Source of the DNA: Streptomycetaceae bacterium
GTDB taxonomy: Bacteria; Actinomycetota; Actinomycetes; Streptomycetales; Streptomycetaceae
Direction of reading: 5' to 3'
Assembly (NCBI GenBank): GCA_019243445.1
Contig: JAFAUH010000349.1
Location: forward strand, 1 to 36,178
DNA: 36,178 nucleotides
The position numbers and the translations under genes were made by a program. Positions 1 to 6,547 of this stretch are shown in pieces. A model generated the notes under the pieces. It was not told where the DNA came from. It saw only the letters and a list, made by a program, of their open reading frames with translations, and did not search any database. Each line of letters begins with the position of its first letter. The first letter of the stretch is position 1.

Positions 1-1
1 C

Positions 2-301
2 GAGAACGCGGCCGAGTCGCTGACCCGGGGCATGCGCGTCATCGCCCAGGGACGGCTGCAGCAGCGCAGCTACGAAACGCGTGAGGGCGAGAAGCGCACC
101 GTCATCGAGTTGCAGGTCGACGAGATCGGTCCGTCCCTGAAGTACGCCAGTGCCAAGGTCAACCGCACGCAGCGCGGCTCGGGTGGCGGCGGCTTCGGTT
201 CCTCGGGCTCCGAGGGCGGCGGCTCGTCCGCCCCGGCCGACGACCCGTGGGGTTCGGCCCCGCCCGCCGGCGGCGGCTTCTCCGAAGAGCCCCCCTTCTA
301 A
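2..301 (+). CDS. ssb: Single-stranded DNA-binding protein SSB, C-terminal part (5' end outside window)
   Basis: The reading frame is already open at base 2 and ends at a TAA. The visible part holds the end of the OB fold ([20 protein letters not shown], then [22 protein letters not shown]), a Gly/Ser-rich flexible linker, and the acidic tip DDPWGSAPP...EEPPF. In bacterial SSBs the OB fold binds ssDNA as a tetramer and the acidic tip docks repair and replication partners; the final Pro-Phe is the usual tip. The gene sits upstream of rpsR and rplI, the common ssb-rpsR-rplI operon order (rpsF would lie outside the window). The first ATG inside the window (32) is internal to the OB fold and is not the start. 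Confidence 0.95.
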   Translation, partial: ENAAESLTRGMRVIAQGRLQQRSYETREGEKRTVIELQVDEIGPSLKYASAKVNRTQRGSGGGGFGSSGSEGGGSSAPADDPWGSAPPAGGGFSEEPPF

Positions 302-381
302 CCAGACCAGACCCAGATTCGTCATGGCTCTGCGGTGCCGCAGCACCGCATCCGCATGACAAGACCGAAGGACGAAGACAG

Positions 382-618
382 ATGCCCAAGCCTCCGATTC
401 GCAAGCCGAAGAAGAAGACCAACCCGCTCATCGCGGCCAAGATCGAGTACATCGACTACAAGGACACCGCGCTCCTGCGCAAGTTCATCTCCGACCGCGG
501 CAAGATCCGTGCCCGCCGGGTCACCGGTGTCACCTCGCAGCAGCAGCGCCAGATCGCCAAGGCGATCAAGAACGCCCGCGAGATGGCCCTGCTGCCCTAC
601 ACCTCGACTGCTCGCTGA
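382..618 (+). CDS. rpsR: 30S ribosomal protein S18, cysteine-free (zinc-independent) type
   Basis: The 78-residue product matches S18 over its length: basic N-terminus [12 protein letters not shown], core [27 protein letters not shown], and C-terminus [16 protein letters not shown]18 binds the 16S rRNA platform next to S6. The start is the ATG at 382 because similarity begins there; an in-frame upstream GTG at 247 lies inside ssb. The gene is 80 nt after ssb and 17 nt before rplI, so it is probably cotranscribed. The CxxC and the later C/H positions that form the zinc ribbon in C+ S18 proteins are absent ([10 protein letters not shown] and VTSQQQRQ in their place). This is the C- form, found here in the main ssb operon rather than in a zinc-repressed paralog cluster. 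Confidence 0.95.
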   Translation: MPKPPIRKPKKKTNPLIAAKIEYIDYKDTALLRKFISDRGKIRARRVTGVTSQQQRQIAKAIKNAREMALLPYTSTAR

Positions 619-635
619 GAGAGGGTGACCGAAGC

Positions 636-1082
636 ATGAAGATCATCCTCACCAATGAGGTCAACGGCCTCGGCTCCGCCGGCGACGTCATCGAGGTCAA
701 GGACGGGTATGCCCGGAATTACCTGATCCCGCGCGGCTTCGCCATGCGGTGGACGAAGGGCGGCGAGAAGGACGTCGAGCAGATCCGCCGTGCGCGTCGG
801 ATCCGCGAGATCGCCACGCTCGAGCAGGCCAATGAGATCAAGGCCCAACTCGCGGCCATCAAGATCAAGCTGCAGACCCGTGCTGGTGACACCGGACGCC
901 TCTTCGGCTCGGTTACCCCGGCCGACATCGCCTCGGCGATCAAGGACGCGGGTGGTCCGGTCGTCGACAAGCGCCGTGTCGCGCTGGGCGCGCCGATCAA
1001 GACCGTGGGCTCGCACCAGGTGACCGTCAGCCTCCACCCGGAGGTCTCGGTAAAGATCGACTTCGAGGTCGTAGCTGCCTGA
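636..1082 (+). CDS. rplI: 50S ribosomal protein L9
   Basis: The 148-residue protein has the L9 layout: N-terminal 23S rRNA-binding domain ([20 protein letters not shown], then [16 protein letters not shown]), a long connecting helix (about residues 40-75), and a C-terminal domain with [14 protein letters not shown]9 lies at the base of the L1 stalk and helps maintain reading frame. A GAGAGGGTGA ribosome-binding site precedes the ATG at good spacing. The gene follows rpsR by 17 nt and is followed by a strong hairpin terminator, so it closes the ssb-rpsR-rplI transcription unit. Nothing unusual is seen in the product. Confidence 0.97.
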   Translation: MKIILTNEVNGLGSAGDVIEVKDGYARNYLIPRGFAMRWTKGGEKDVEQIRRARRIREIATLEQANEIKAQLAAIKIKLQTRAGDTGRLFGSVTPADIASAIKDAGGPVVDKRRVALGAPIKTVGSHQVTVSLHPEVSVKIDFEVVAA

Positions 1083-1111
1083 GGTGCTGAGCGCGCCTCG
1101 TACGGCACCGT

Positions 1112-1152
1112 ACGAAGGGCCGGTATCCCCTCTGGGGGTACCGGCCCTTCGT
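1112..1152 (+). terminator. Rho-independent terminator after rplI
   Basis: Near-perfect 19-bp stem: left arm 1112-1130 begins ACGAAGGGCCGGTA and right arm 1134-1152 ends TACCGGCCCTTCGT, with one G-T wobble and a 3-nt loop. The tail is GTCTTGGTC rather than a long U run, which is common in high-G+C actinomycetes. It lies 30 nt after the rplI stop. Confidence 0.9.
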
Positions 1153-1161
1153 CTTGGTCAT

Positions 1162-1175
1162 GTTTCACGTGAAAC
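1162..1175. promoter_or_regulatory. parS site 1 (ParB binding site)
   Basis: Perfect 14-bp palindrome GTTTCACGTGAAAC, preceded by T, identical to the core of bacterial and Streptomyces parS. ParB loads here to form the centromere complex segregated by ParA. First of three within 72 bp. Confidence 0.92.
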
Positions 1176-1200
1176 CGTCGAAGGTGTCGTGGAGAGCTAC

Positions 1201-1214
1201 GTTTCACGTGAAAC
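1201..1214. promoter_or_regulatory. parS site 2 (ParB binding site)
   Basis: Second perfect copy of GTTTCACGTGAAAC, starting 39 bp after the start of site 1. The sites lie between the rplI terminator and dnaB, in non-coding DNA. Confidence 0.92.
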
Positions 1215-1219
1215 GCTGG

Positions 1220-1233
1220 ATTTCACGTGAAAC
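1220..1233. promoter_or_regulatory. parS site 3 (ParB binding site, 13/14 match)
   Basis: ATTTCACGTGAAAC differs from the parS palindrome only in the first base. It starts 19 bp after the start of site 2, close to two helical turns, so ParB dimers on sites 2 and 3 could sit on the same face of the DNA. Confidence 0.85.
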
Positions 1234-1529
1234 AACACGTCATGTGCGGACGGCACCGGCGACCAACCAGCGTCCCGAGCATGCACAAGCGCGGATCCCG
1301 GTCGCATTCGGGCTCGGAGGGGTGAGGGCGGCCGATTTCACAGGGGGCAGCGTAACCATCCACAAGTAATAGGTGCAATGGTATAGCGACCATTACATGG
1401 GCTGTGGTTCCGCACGCATGTCCAGGGAGTTTTTCGCGATCTTGAAGTCGCTGGAGAAGTTTTTCTCCTGCACAGCCGGTGGGTAGTTAAATCCCAGGTC
1501 AGAGGTGGTTTCCTGGCGGTGCGTCGTTC

Positions 1530-1618
1530 TTGTCCACAGCACTGTCCCCCGCTCTGTACACAGGTTTGGCGGGCTTCTCCACAGGGTTGCGTCGTTCATC
1601 CACACGACCTGTGGATAA
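1530..1618. promoter_or_regulatory. Cluster of DnaA-box-like 9-mers upstream of dnaB
   Basis: Within 90 bp there are TTGTCCACA (1530-1538, the Streptomyces consensus), CTGTACACA (1554-1562), TTCTCCACA (1575-1583), TCATCCACA (1596-1604) and, on the other strand, TTATCCACA (complement of 1610-1618, the E. coli consensus). An outlying CCATCCACA is at 1356-1364. Two match textbook consensus exactly and three differ at one or two positions. The cluster could make dnaB responsive to DnaA, titrate DnaA, or belong to a broader origin-proximal array. Binding is inferred from sequence only. Confidence 0.65.
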
Positions 1619-1789
1619 CCATTTTGGCTGACGGTGTCCGGGGGCCTACCGTTGTACAGCACCCTGCTCCCGTCCGGTCCTCGCACTCGACGCGCCGGAC
1701 ACCAGAGTCGGGTGCTTCGTCTGTCAGACCCGTGCCGTAAGAAAGAAGGGCACGGAACGGGGGTCCGAAGGACCGGAGGAGGTGGGGGC

Positions 1790-4700
1790 GTGAGCCGGCC
1801 CGAGCCTGTGGACGTTCACTGGGACGAGTCACCACCCGGCGGTATGCCGTTTCCCGAGGGAGCGGCCGACCAGGCGCCGGTCAGCCGCTTCCTGCGCGAC
1901 AACGATCGTGTCAACGGCCGTGCCAACAACCGCGATGGTGGCCGTGCCAACAACCGCGATGGTGGCCGTGCCAACGACCGCGACGGCGGCCGTGGCGGCG
2001 GATGGGCCGAGGGCGGCTTCGAACGCGTGCCGCCACAGGATCTCGATGCTGAGCAATCGGTGCTCGGCGGCATGCTGCTCTCCAAGGACGCGATCGCCGA
2101 CGTCGTGGAGGTGCTCAAAGGTGCGGACTTCTACCGCCCCACCCACGAGACCATCTACAACGCCATCCTCGACCTCTACGCGCGAGGCGAGCCCGCCGAC
2201 CCGATCACCCTCGCCGCCGAGCTGACCAAGCGCGGCGAGATCAACCGAGTTGGCGGCGCGTCATATCTGCATACCCTCGTCAACGCGGTCCCCACCGCAG
2301 CCAACGCCGAGTACTACGCGGAGATCGTCCACGAGCGAGCCGTACTGCGCCGTCTCGTCGAGGCCGGCACGCGCATCACCCAGATGGGGTATGCGGCCGA
2401 TGGTGACGTCGACGAGATCGTCAATTCGGCCCAGGCCGAGATCTATGCCGTCACCGAACAGCGCACGTCGGAGGATTACCTTCCGCTCAGCGAGATCATG
2501 GAGGGCGCCCTCGACGAGATCGAGGCGATCGGTTCCCGCAGTGGCCAGATGACCGGCGTTCCGACGGGGTTCACCGATCTCGACGCTCTCACCAACGGCC
2601 TGCATCCTGGCCAGATGATCGTGATTGCCGCCCGCCCCGCCATGGGTAAGGCGCTTGCTCTTGATACTGTGCTCCCCACCCCCACCGGGTGGACCACCAT
2701 GGGCGAGGTGAAGCCCGGTGACTATCTGCTTGACGCGGCGGGGAAGCCGACTCGCGTGATTGCCACGACCGACGTGATGACGGGGCGATCGTGCTACGAG
2801 ATGTCATTCGATGACGGCACGACTGTCGTCGCCGATGCGGATCATCAGTGGGCCACCTGGGACCAGAAGATGTGCGAGGCATACGACTATGCCACGTCGG
2901 ATTCTTCCTCTTACCCGGCCAACTGGCCGTCGTGCTCTCCCTCTCCTTCCTCAGCCTGGCTGTACGCCCCAGGTGAACGCGAGCAGGTGCGCGTGATGCA
3001 CTCCGCTGGACTTTCCACCGCGCACATCGGTGAGCGACTGGGCAGGGCTGCAGAGGCTGTACGGCAGCAGTGGAACCGTCCCGAACTGATGAGCAAGGCG
3101 CTCACTCCGCGCACAACCGTCGAGATTGCGCGCACTCTCTATGCGCGGGGCAGGAAGAACCACGCAATCCCGGCAGCGAAGGCGCTTTCTTGCCAGGAAG
3201 CTGACTTGCTCATCGAGCCTTATGTACTCGGCTATCTCCTCGGAGACGGCAATACGCATGGGAGTGGCCGCGTCGCGTGCGATCCACGAGACCGTGAGTG
3301 GCTGATCAAGGAGTTCGATGCAGCCGGGTACGACACCAGCTTGACCAGCAGCAACGGCCATTTCTCTGTCCATGGTCTGAGGGACGCCTGGCAGTCGCTC
3401 AACTTGCCTGCGGGAAAGCACATTCCTCTTGCCTACCTGCGTGCGTCCTTTGCCCAGCGTCTCGCGCTGGCCCAAGGTTTGATCGACTCGGACGGGTACG
3501 TCGACAGTTATGGTGCCTATCGGTTCACGAACACCAACCGAGTGCTTGTCGATGGTTTCCGTGAGCTGGTCATCACCCTTGGGTGCGTTCCGCGGGTTCG
3601 TTGCCGAACCGGGCGCTCACAGGCAGGAAAGGCCAACGCTGACTCGTGGGAAGTCATCGTGCCGACCAGCCTCCCGCTGACCCGGGTGCCGCGTAAAGCG
3701 TGTTGCGCCCGACAGCAGTGGAAGCGAGAGCAGGTCACAAGGTACATCACCGCTGTCCGGGAGATTGAGAGCGTCCCTGTTCGCTGTGTCCAGGTGGACA
3801 ACCCGGATCACATGTATCTGGCGACTCGGTCGATGGTCCCGACACACAACTCCACCCTCGCACTCGACTTCGCGCGATCATGCTCGATCGCATACGGCCT
3901 GCCCAGCGTCTTCTTCTCGCTTGAAATGGGGCGCAATGAGATCGCCATGCGTCTGCTCTCCGCAGAGGCGCGCGTGGCGCTCCATCACATGCGTTCCGGC
4001 AATATGACCGACGACGACTGGACGCGCCTTGCACGCCGAATGCCGGAGGTCTCGGCGGGCCCGCTCTACATCGACGACTCACCTAATCTGACGATGATGG
4101 AGATCCGTGCCAAGTGCCGTCGGCTGAAGCAGCGCAACGATCTGCGGCTTGTTGTCATCGACTATCTGCAGCTGATGCAGTCCGGCGGATCGCGACGCCC
4201 GGAGAGTCGTCAGCAAGAAGTGTCGGAAATGTCCCGCAACCTCAAGCTGCTCGCCAAAGAGCTCGAGGTGCCGGTCATCGCGCTCTCTCAGCTGAATCGT
4301 GGACCCGAGCAACGCACGGACAAAAAGCCGATGGTCTCGGACTTGCGCGAGTCGGGCTGCGTCTCAGCCGGTACCCGGCTGCTGCGGGCGGACACCGGAG
4401 CTGAGGTGACCATTGGCGAACTGATGAGAGGTGGCGCGCGCGACGTACCAGTGTGGTCGGTGGATGAGCAACTGCGCCTCGTCCCACGGACACTCACCCA
4501 TGCCTTTCCCAGCGGTGTGAAGGAGGTATTCCGGGTACACCTGGCATCCGGGCGTCAGGTTGAGGCGACAGCGAACCACCCGTTCCTCACTCTTGACGGC
4601 TGGAAGCCACTGGGAGAGTTGGTAGGGGGGGACCGGGTCGCGGTACCCCGTCGCATTGCCGCCCCCGCGCAAGTCCAGGCATGGCCTGAAGCCGAGGTCA

Positions 4701-5620
4701 TCATGCTGGCTCACCGGCTCGGAGACGGCTGTGTGGCGCCAGATGGCCAGTGCTCGTACGAGAAGTTCCTGCCCTCTGAGGTATTCGCGTTGCCCGACGA
4801 GCAACTGCGTTTGTTCCTCAGACATTTGTGGGCCACTGACGGCTCGGTGACGGTCTCGAAGACCGGCGTGGTCCGCATCTACTATGCGACGACTTCCCGA
4901 CGCCTGGCTGAGGATCTTCAACAACTGCTGCTGCGTCTCGACCTACGGGCACAGGTGCGTGCAGTCGGAAACTGCAAGGAAAAGCCGGGCTGGACAGTAG
5001 AGGTGTCAGGAGCCGATGACCAACTGATGTTCCTGCGGGACGTAGGCGTCCACGGCCAGCGTGCCGAACATGTACAAGCCGTGCTGCGCTGCCTGGAGTC
5101 CGTCACCGCGAACACCAACCTTGACACCGTGCCGGTTCAGGTCTGGGATCGCGTACATGCCGCGATGACCGACAAGGAATTCACCACCCGAACCTTCCCA
5201 ACAACCCTTGGTGGCAAGTATTGCGGCTCGGCTTTCTCCAAGAGTGCACCAAGCTGCTCCCGACTCGCTCAGGTCGCGGAAATCCTCCAGGACGCGGGGC
5301 TTGAACTCCTCGCGACCAGCGATGTGCTGTGGGATTCGATCACGGCGGTCGAGAGCATTGGTGAACAGGAGGTGTTCGACGCGACGGTCCTGGGCACTCA
5401 CAACTTCATCGCCAACGGCGTCATTCTCCACAACAGCATCGAGCAGGACGCCGATATGGTCATCCTCTTGCATCGCGAGGACGCATACGAAAAGGAGTCA
5501 CCGCGAGCGGGCGAAGCGGATCTCATCGTGGCCAAGCACCGCAACGGCCCTACGGCGACGATCACCGTGGCCTTTCAGGGCCACTACTCGCGCTTTGTGG
5601 ACATGGCCGGGAACGTCTGA
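1790..5620 (+). CDS. dnaB: Replicative DNA helicase DnaB with two inteins
   Basis: The 1276-residue precursor splices to about 517 residues, a normal DnaB size. Extein features: disordered N-terminal tail with an 8-residue repeat (RANNRDGG), the DnaB N domain (PPQDLDAEQSVLGGMLL onward), linker, and RecA-like helicase domain. Intein 1 interrupts Walker A (ARPAMGK^STLALDFA). Walker B-type LRLVVIDYLQLM and the ALSQLNRGPEQR segment follow. Intein 2 interrupts DLRESG^SIEQDADMVILLHR. DnaB is the hexameric 5'-3' fork helicase. The GTG at 1790 is chosen because GGAGGAGG (1775-1782) precedes it; an in-frame start at 1634 has no such site and adds unrelated sequence. The stop lies 2-6 nt before the Tn7-like insertion point. 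Both inteins must splice for function, since each splits a conserved motif of an essential protein. Confidence 0.97.
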   Translation: MSRPEPVDVHWDESPPGGMPFPEGAADQAPVSRFLRDNDRVNGRANNRDGGRANNRDGGRANDRDGGRGGGWAEGGFERVPPQDLDAEQSVLGGMLLSKDAIADVVEVLKGADFYRPTHETIYNAILDLYARGEPADPITLAAELTKRGEINRVGGASYLHTLVNAVPTAANAEYYAEIVHERAVLRRLVEAGTRITQMGYAADGDVDEIVNSAQAEIYAVTEQRTSEDYLPLSEIMEGALDEIEAIGSRSGQMTGVPTGFTDLDALTNGLHPGQMIVIAARPAMGKALALDTVLPTPTGWTTMGEVKPGDYLLDAAGKPTRVIATTDVMTGRSCYEMSFDDGTTVVADADHQWATWDQKMCEAYDYATSDSSSYPANWPSCSPSPSSAWLYAPGEREQVRVMHSAGLSTAHIGERLGRAAEAVRQQWNRPELMSKALTPRTTVEIARTLYARGRKNHAIPAAKALSCQEADLLIEPYVLGYLLGDGNTHGSGRVACDPRDREWLIKEFDAAGYDTSLTSSNGHFSVHGLRDAWQSLNLPAGKHIPLAYLRASFAQRLALAQGLIDSDGYVDSYGAYRFTNTNRVLVDGFRELVITLGCVPRVRCRTGRSQAGKANADSWEVIVPTSLPLTRVPRKACCARQQWKREQVTRYITAVREIESVPVRCVQVDNPDHMYLATRSMVPTHNSTLALDFARSCSIAYGLPSVFFSLEMGRNEIAMRLLSAEARVALHHMRSGNMTDDDWTRLARRMPEVSAGPLYIDDSPNLTMMEIRAKCRRLKQRNDLRLVVIDYLQLMQSGGSRRPESRQQEVSEMSRNLKLLAKELEVPVIALSQLNRGPEQRTDKKPMVSDLRESGCVSAGTRLLRADTGAEVTIGELMRGGARDVPVWSVDEQLRLVPRTLTHAFPSGVKEVFRVHLASGRQVEATANHPFLTLDGWKPLGELVGGDRVAVPRRIAAPAQVQAWPEAEVIMLAHRLGDGCVAPDGQCSYEKFLPSEVFALPDEQLRLFLRHLWATDGSVTVSKTGVVRIYYATTSRRLAEDLQQLLLRLDLRAQVRAVGNCKEKPGWTVEVSGADDQLMFLRDVGVHGQRAEHVQAVLRCLESVTANTNLDTVPVQVWDRVHAAMTDKEFTTRTFPTTLGGKYCGSAFSKSAPSCSRLAQVAEILQDAGLELLATSDVLWDSITAVESIGEQEVFDATVLGTHNFIANGVILHNSIEQDADMVILLHREDAYEKESPRAGEADLIVAKHRNGPTATITVAFQGHYSRFVDMAGNV
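1916..1987 (+). repeat. Three tandem 24-bp repeats in dnaB N-terminal tail
   Basis: Units at 1916-1939 and 1940-1963 are identical; 1964-1987 differs at three positions. They encode RANNRDGG, RANNRDGG and RANDRDGG, a charged, disordered tail ahead of the conserved N domain. Copy number may vary between strains. Confidence 0.9.
2651..3850 (+). mobile_element. DnaB intein 1, class 3 (WCT), with LAGLIDADG homing endonuclease
   Basis: 400 residues (precursor 288-687) inserted after the Lys of Walker A; splicing restores GKST. It starts with Ala (ALALDTVLPTPTGW), not Cys or Ser, and ends VPTHN followed by Ser. It shows the class 3 signature: Trp in block B (DADHQW), Cys in block F (RCVQVDNPDHMYLA) and Thr in block G (VPTHN). 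In class 3 inteins that internal Cys starts splicing through a branched intermediate. The endonuclease domain has both dodecapeptides (LGYLLGDGNTHG and LAQGLIDSDGYVD, about 78 residues apart) plus a helix-turn-helix-like insert (VRVMHSAGLSTAHIGERLG), so homing activity looks possible. Mycobacterial DnaB carries a class 3 intein at this same site. Confidence 0.93.
4358..5434 (+). mobile_element. DnaB intein 2, class 1, with shortened endonuclease domain
   Basis: 359 residues (precursor 857-1215) between DLRESG and SIEQDAD. It begins with Cys (CVSAGTRLLRADTG), has block B ATANHPFLTLDGW with the TxxH pair, block F EVFDATVLGTHNFIANG, and ends VILHN followed by Ser, so all class 1 splicing residues are present. 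In the endonuclease region the two aspartate motifs (LGDG at 4718-4729 and ATDG at 4832-4843) are only about 34 residues apart, against about 78 in intein 1, and the first motif is degenerate (LAHRLGDG). This points to an internal deletion. Splicing is probably intact and homing probably lost. Confidence 0.92.
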
Positions 5621-5628
5621 AGCCGCTG
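5617..5628 (+). repeat. Left copy of 12-bp direct repeat at the transposon target (dnaB stop region)
   Basis: CTGAAGCCGCTG covers the dnaB stop codon and the first bases of the transposon end. The same 12-mer is at 18301-18312 just outside the right end. The simplest reading is a pre-existing 9-bp tandem (CTGAAGCCG twice, then CTG) split by the transposon, with CCGC or CCGCT duplicated at insertion: 5623-5626/7 and 18298-18301/2. The T at 5627 can be read as the last base of a 5-bp duplication or the first base of the terminal TGT. Confidence 0.8.
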
Positions 5629-5702
5629 TAGGTTCTCTAGTTCCGTGTCATTTTCTCTACGGCGATGTCATGCTGAGGTCAGTTCTGACACGGTCTGGAG
5701 AA
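5627..5702. repeat. Left terminal inverted repeat and TnsB-type binding sites
   Basis: The outer repeat occupies 5627-5651. Two direct 19-bp sites follow a 20-bp period: 5633-5651 and 5653-5671, both TTCTCTA-N6-TGTCAT apart from minor centre differences. A third, inverted copy lies at 5686-5702 (TGACACGG...GGAGAA, one base shorter). Tn7-like ends carry several such TnsB sites to build the synaptic complex. This end has at least three sites within 76 bp. Confidence 0.85.
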
Positions 5703-5712
5703 TCGCAGATGA

Positions 5713-5740
5713 GGGGCTTCACTCGATCGAGTGAAGCCCC
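5713..5740. terminator. Perfect 28-bp palindrome between left end and tnsA
   Basis: GGGGCTTCACTCGA followed by its exact reverse complement. As RNA it would form a stem of about 12 bp with a CGAUCG-type loop, followed by AUUGGUUCCU, so it can terminate dnaB read-through into tnsA or antisense transcription out of the element. A perfect palindrome could also be an operator for tnsABC. It lies about 80 bp before the tnsA start. Confidence 0.6.
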
Positions 5741-5818
5741 ATTGGTTCCTCCAGTGCGGCCCGGCGCCCGGTGCGACCCTCATCGAAGTCGAGGTGGTTG
5801 GCCAGCAGGGGGTGGGTC

Positions 5819-6547
5819 GTGGAGGTCGGGTCGGTCGAAGACGCGACGGTAAGTCACCGTCGCGCCGACGGGGAAGTCGAGGAGGAACGTCCCTGGGGGA
5901 CGGTGGGTGTCTCCGAGCTGTCGCAGGCGGCGCCGTGGCGTACGTTCCGCTGGTACCGCGGGCAGCGGCACTACTCGGGTACGTACTGGTCGGCCACGGT
6001 TGGCGATCATGTGATGTACGAGTCGCGTCTGGAGTTGGCGCGGTTGCTGTTCGCCGACTTCGATCCTTTGGTCCGGCACGTCGCGGCTCAGCCGTTCCTG
6101 GTGAAAGCGCTGGTGCAGGGAAAGATCCGCAAGCACATCCCTGACTACTTGCTGATGACGCGGGAGGGGCCGCTGATCGTCGACGTGAAGCCGAAGCGCC
6201 GGTTGGAAAAACCAGAGGTGGCTTTCACCTTCGCCTGGACGCGGCAGGTCGTGCAGGACCGCGGGTGGCGGTACGAGGTATGGAGCGAACCCGCGCCGGC
6301 GCCGTTGGAGAACGTGCGTTTCCTGGCCGGATACCGCCGTGACTGGCTCTTCCCCGGCGAGCTGCTGGATGCGGTGGAGGCGGCCGTCGTGGACGGGATG
6401 ACGCTCGGCGAGGCTGCGGACCGGGTCGCCGGGTTCGCCCCGGAACTTGCCCGGGCAGGGGTCTTCCACCTGTTGTGGGCGGGGCGGATGATGACGGATC
6501 TTCAGCGGCCGCTGAGTGCCTCGCATGTGCTGCGGAGGGCGGCATGA
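5819..6547 (+). CDS. tnsA: TnsA endonuclease of Tn7-like transposon
   Basis: 242 residues. TnsA cuts the 5' strands at the transposon ends so the element leaves by cut-and-paste together with TnsB. The PD-(D/E)XK-type catalytic set is visible: Glu68 (VMYESRLELARLLF), Asp109 (HIPDYLL) and Lys124 in PLIVDVKPKRR, followed by a C-terminal helical region (about 150-242) of the kind that contacts TnsC. The GTG at 5819 is preferred because CAGGGGG lies about 7 nt upstream; an in-frame GTG at 5771 lacks a ribosome-binding site. The stop overlaps the tnsB start (ATGA), indicating translational coupling. TnsA is separate here, not fused to TnsB. Confidence 0.85.
   Translation: MEVGSVEDATVSHRRADGEVEEERPWGTVGVSELSQAAPWRTFRWYRGQRHYSGTYWSATVGDHVMYESRLELARLLFADFDPLVRHVAAQPFLVKALVQGKIRKHIPDYLLMTREGPLIVDVKPKRRLEKPEVAFTFAWTRQVVQDRGWRYEVWSEPAPAPLENVRFLAGYRRDWLFPGELLDAVEAAVVDGMTLGEAADRVAGFAPELARAGVFHLLWAGRMMTDLQRPLSASHVLRRAA

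Larger units (their letters stand above)
1153..1789. other. Long non-coding segment upstream of dnaB
   Basis: About 640 bp without a convincing gene. Besides the parS trio (1162-1233) and the DnaA-box-like cluster (1530-1618), it has two short inverted repeats: AATGGT/ACCATT at 1377-1394 and GGAGAA/TTCTCC at 1453-1468. A weak promoter candidate for dnaB is TTGGCT (1624-1629), 17 bp, TACCGT (1647-1652). Open frames in this stretch show no family resemblance. Confidence 0.6.

Noticed and set aside
1634-1789. Upstream in-frame start for dnaB adding 52 residues
   Set aside because: No ribosome-binding site and no similarity; the GTG at 1790 follows a perfect GGAGGAGG and fits DnaB N-terminal tails.
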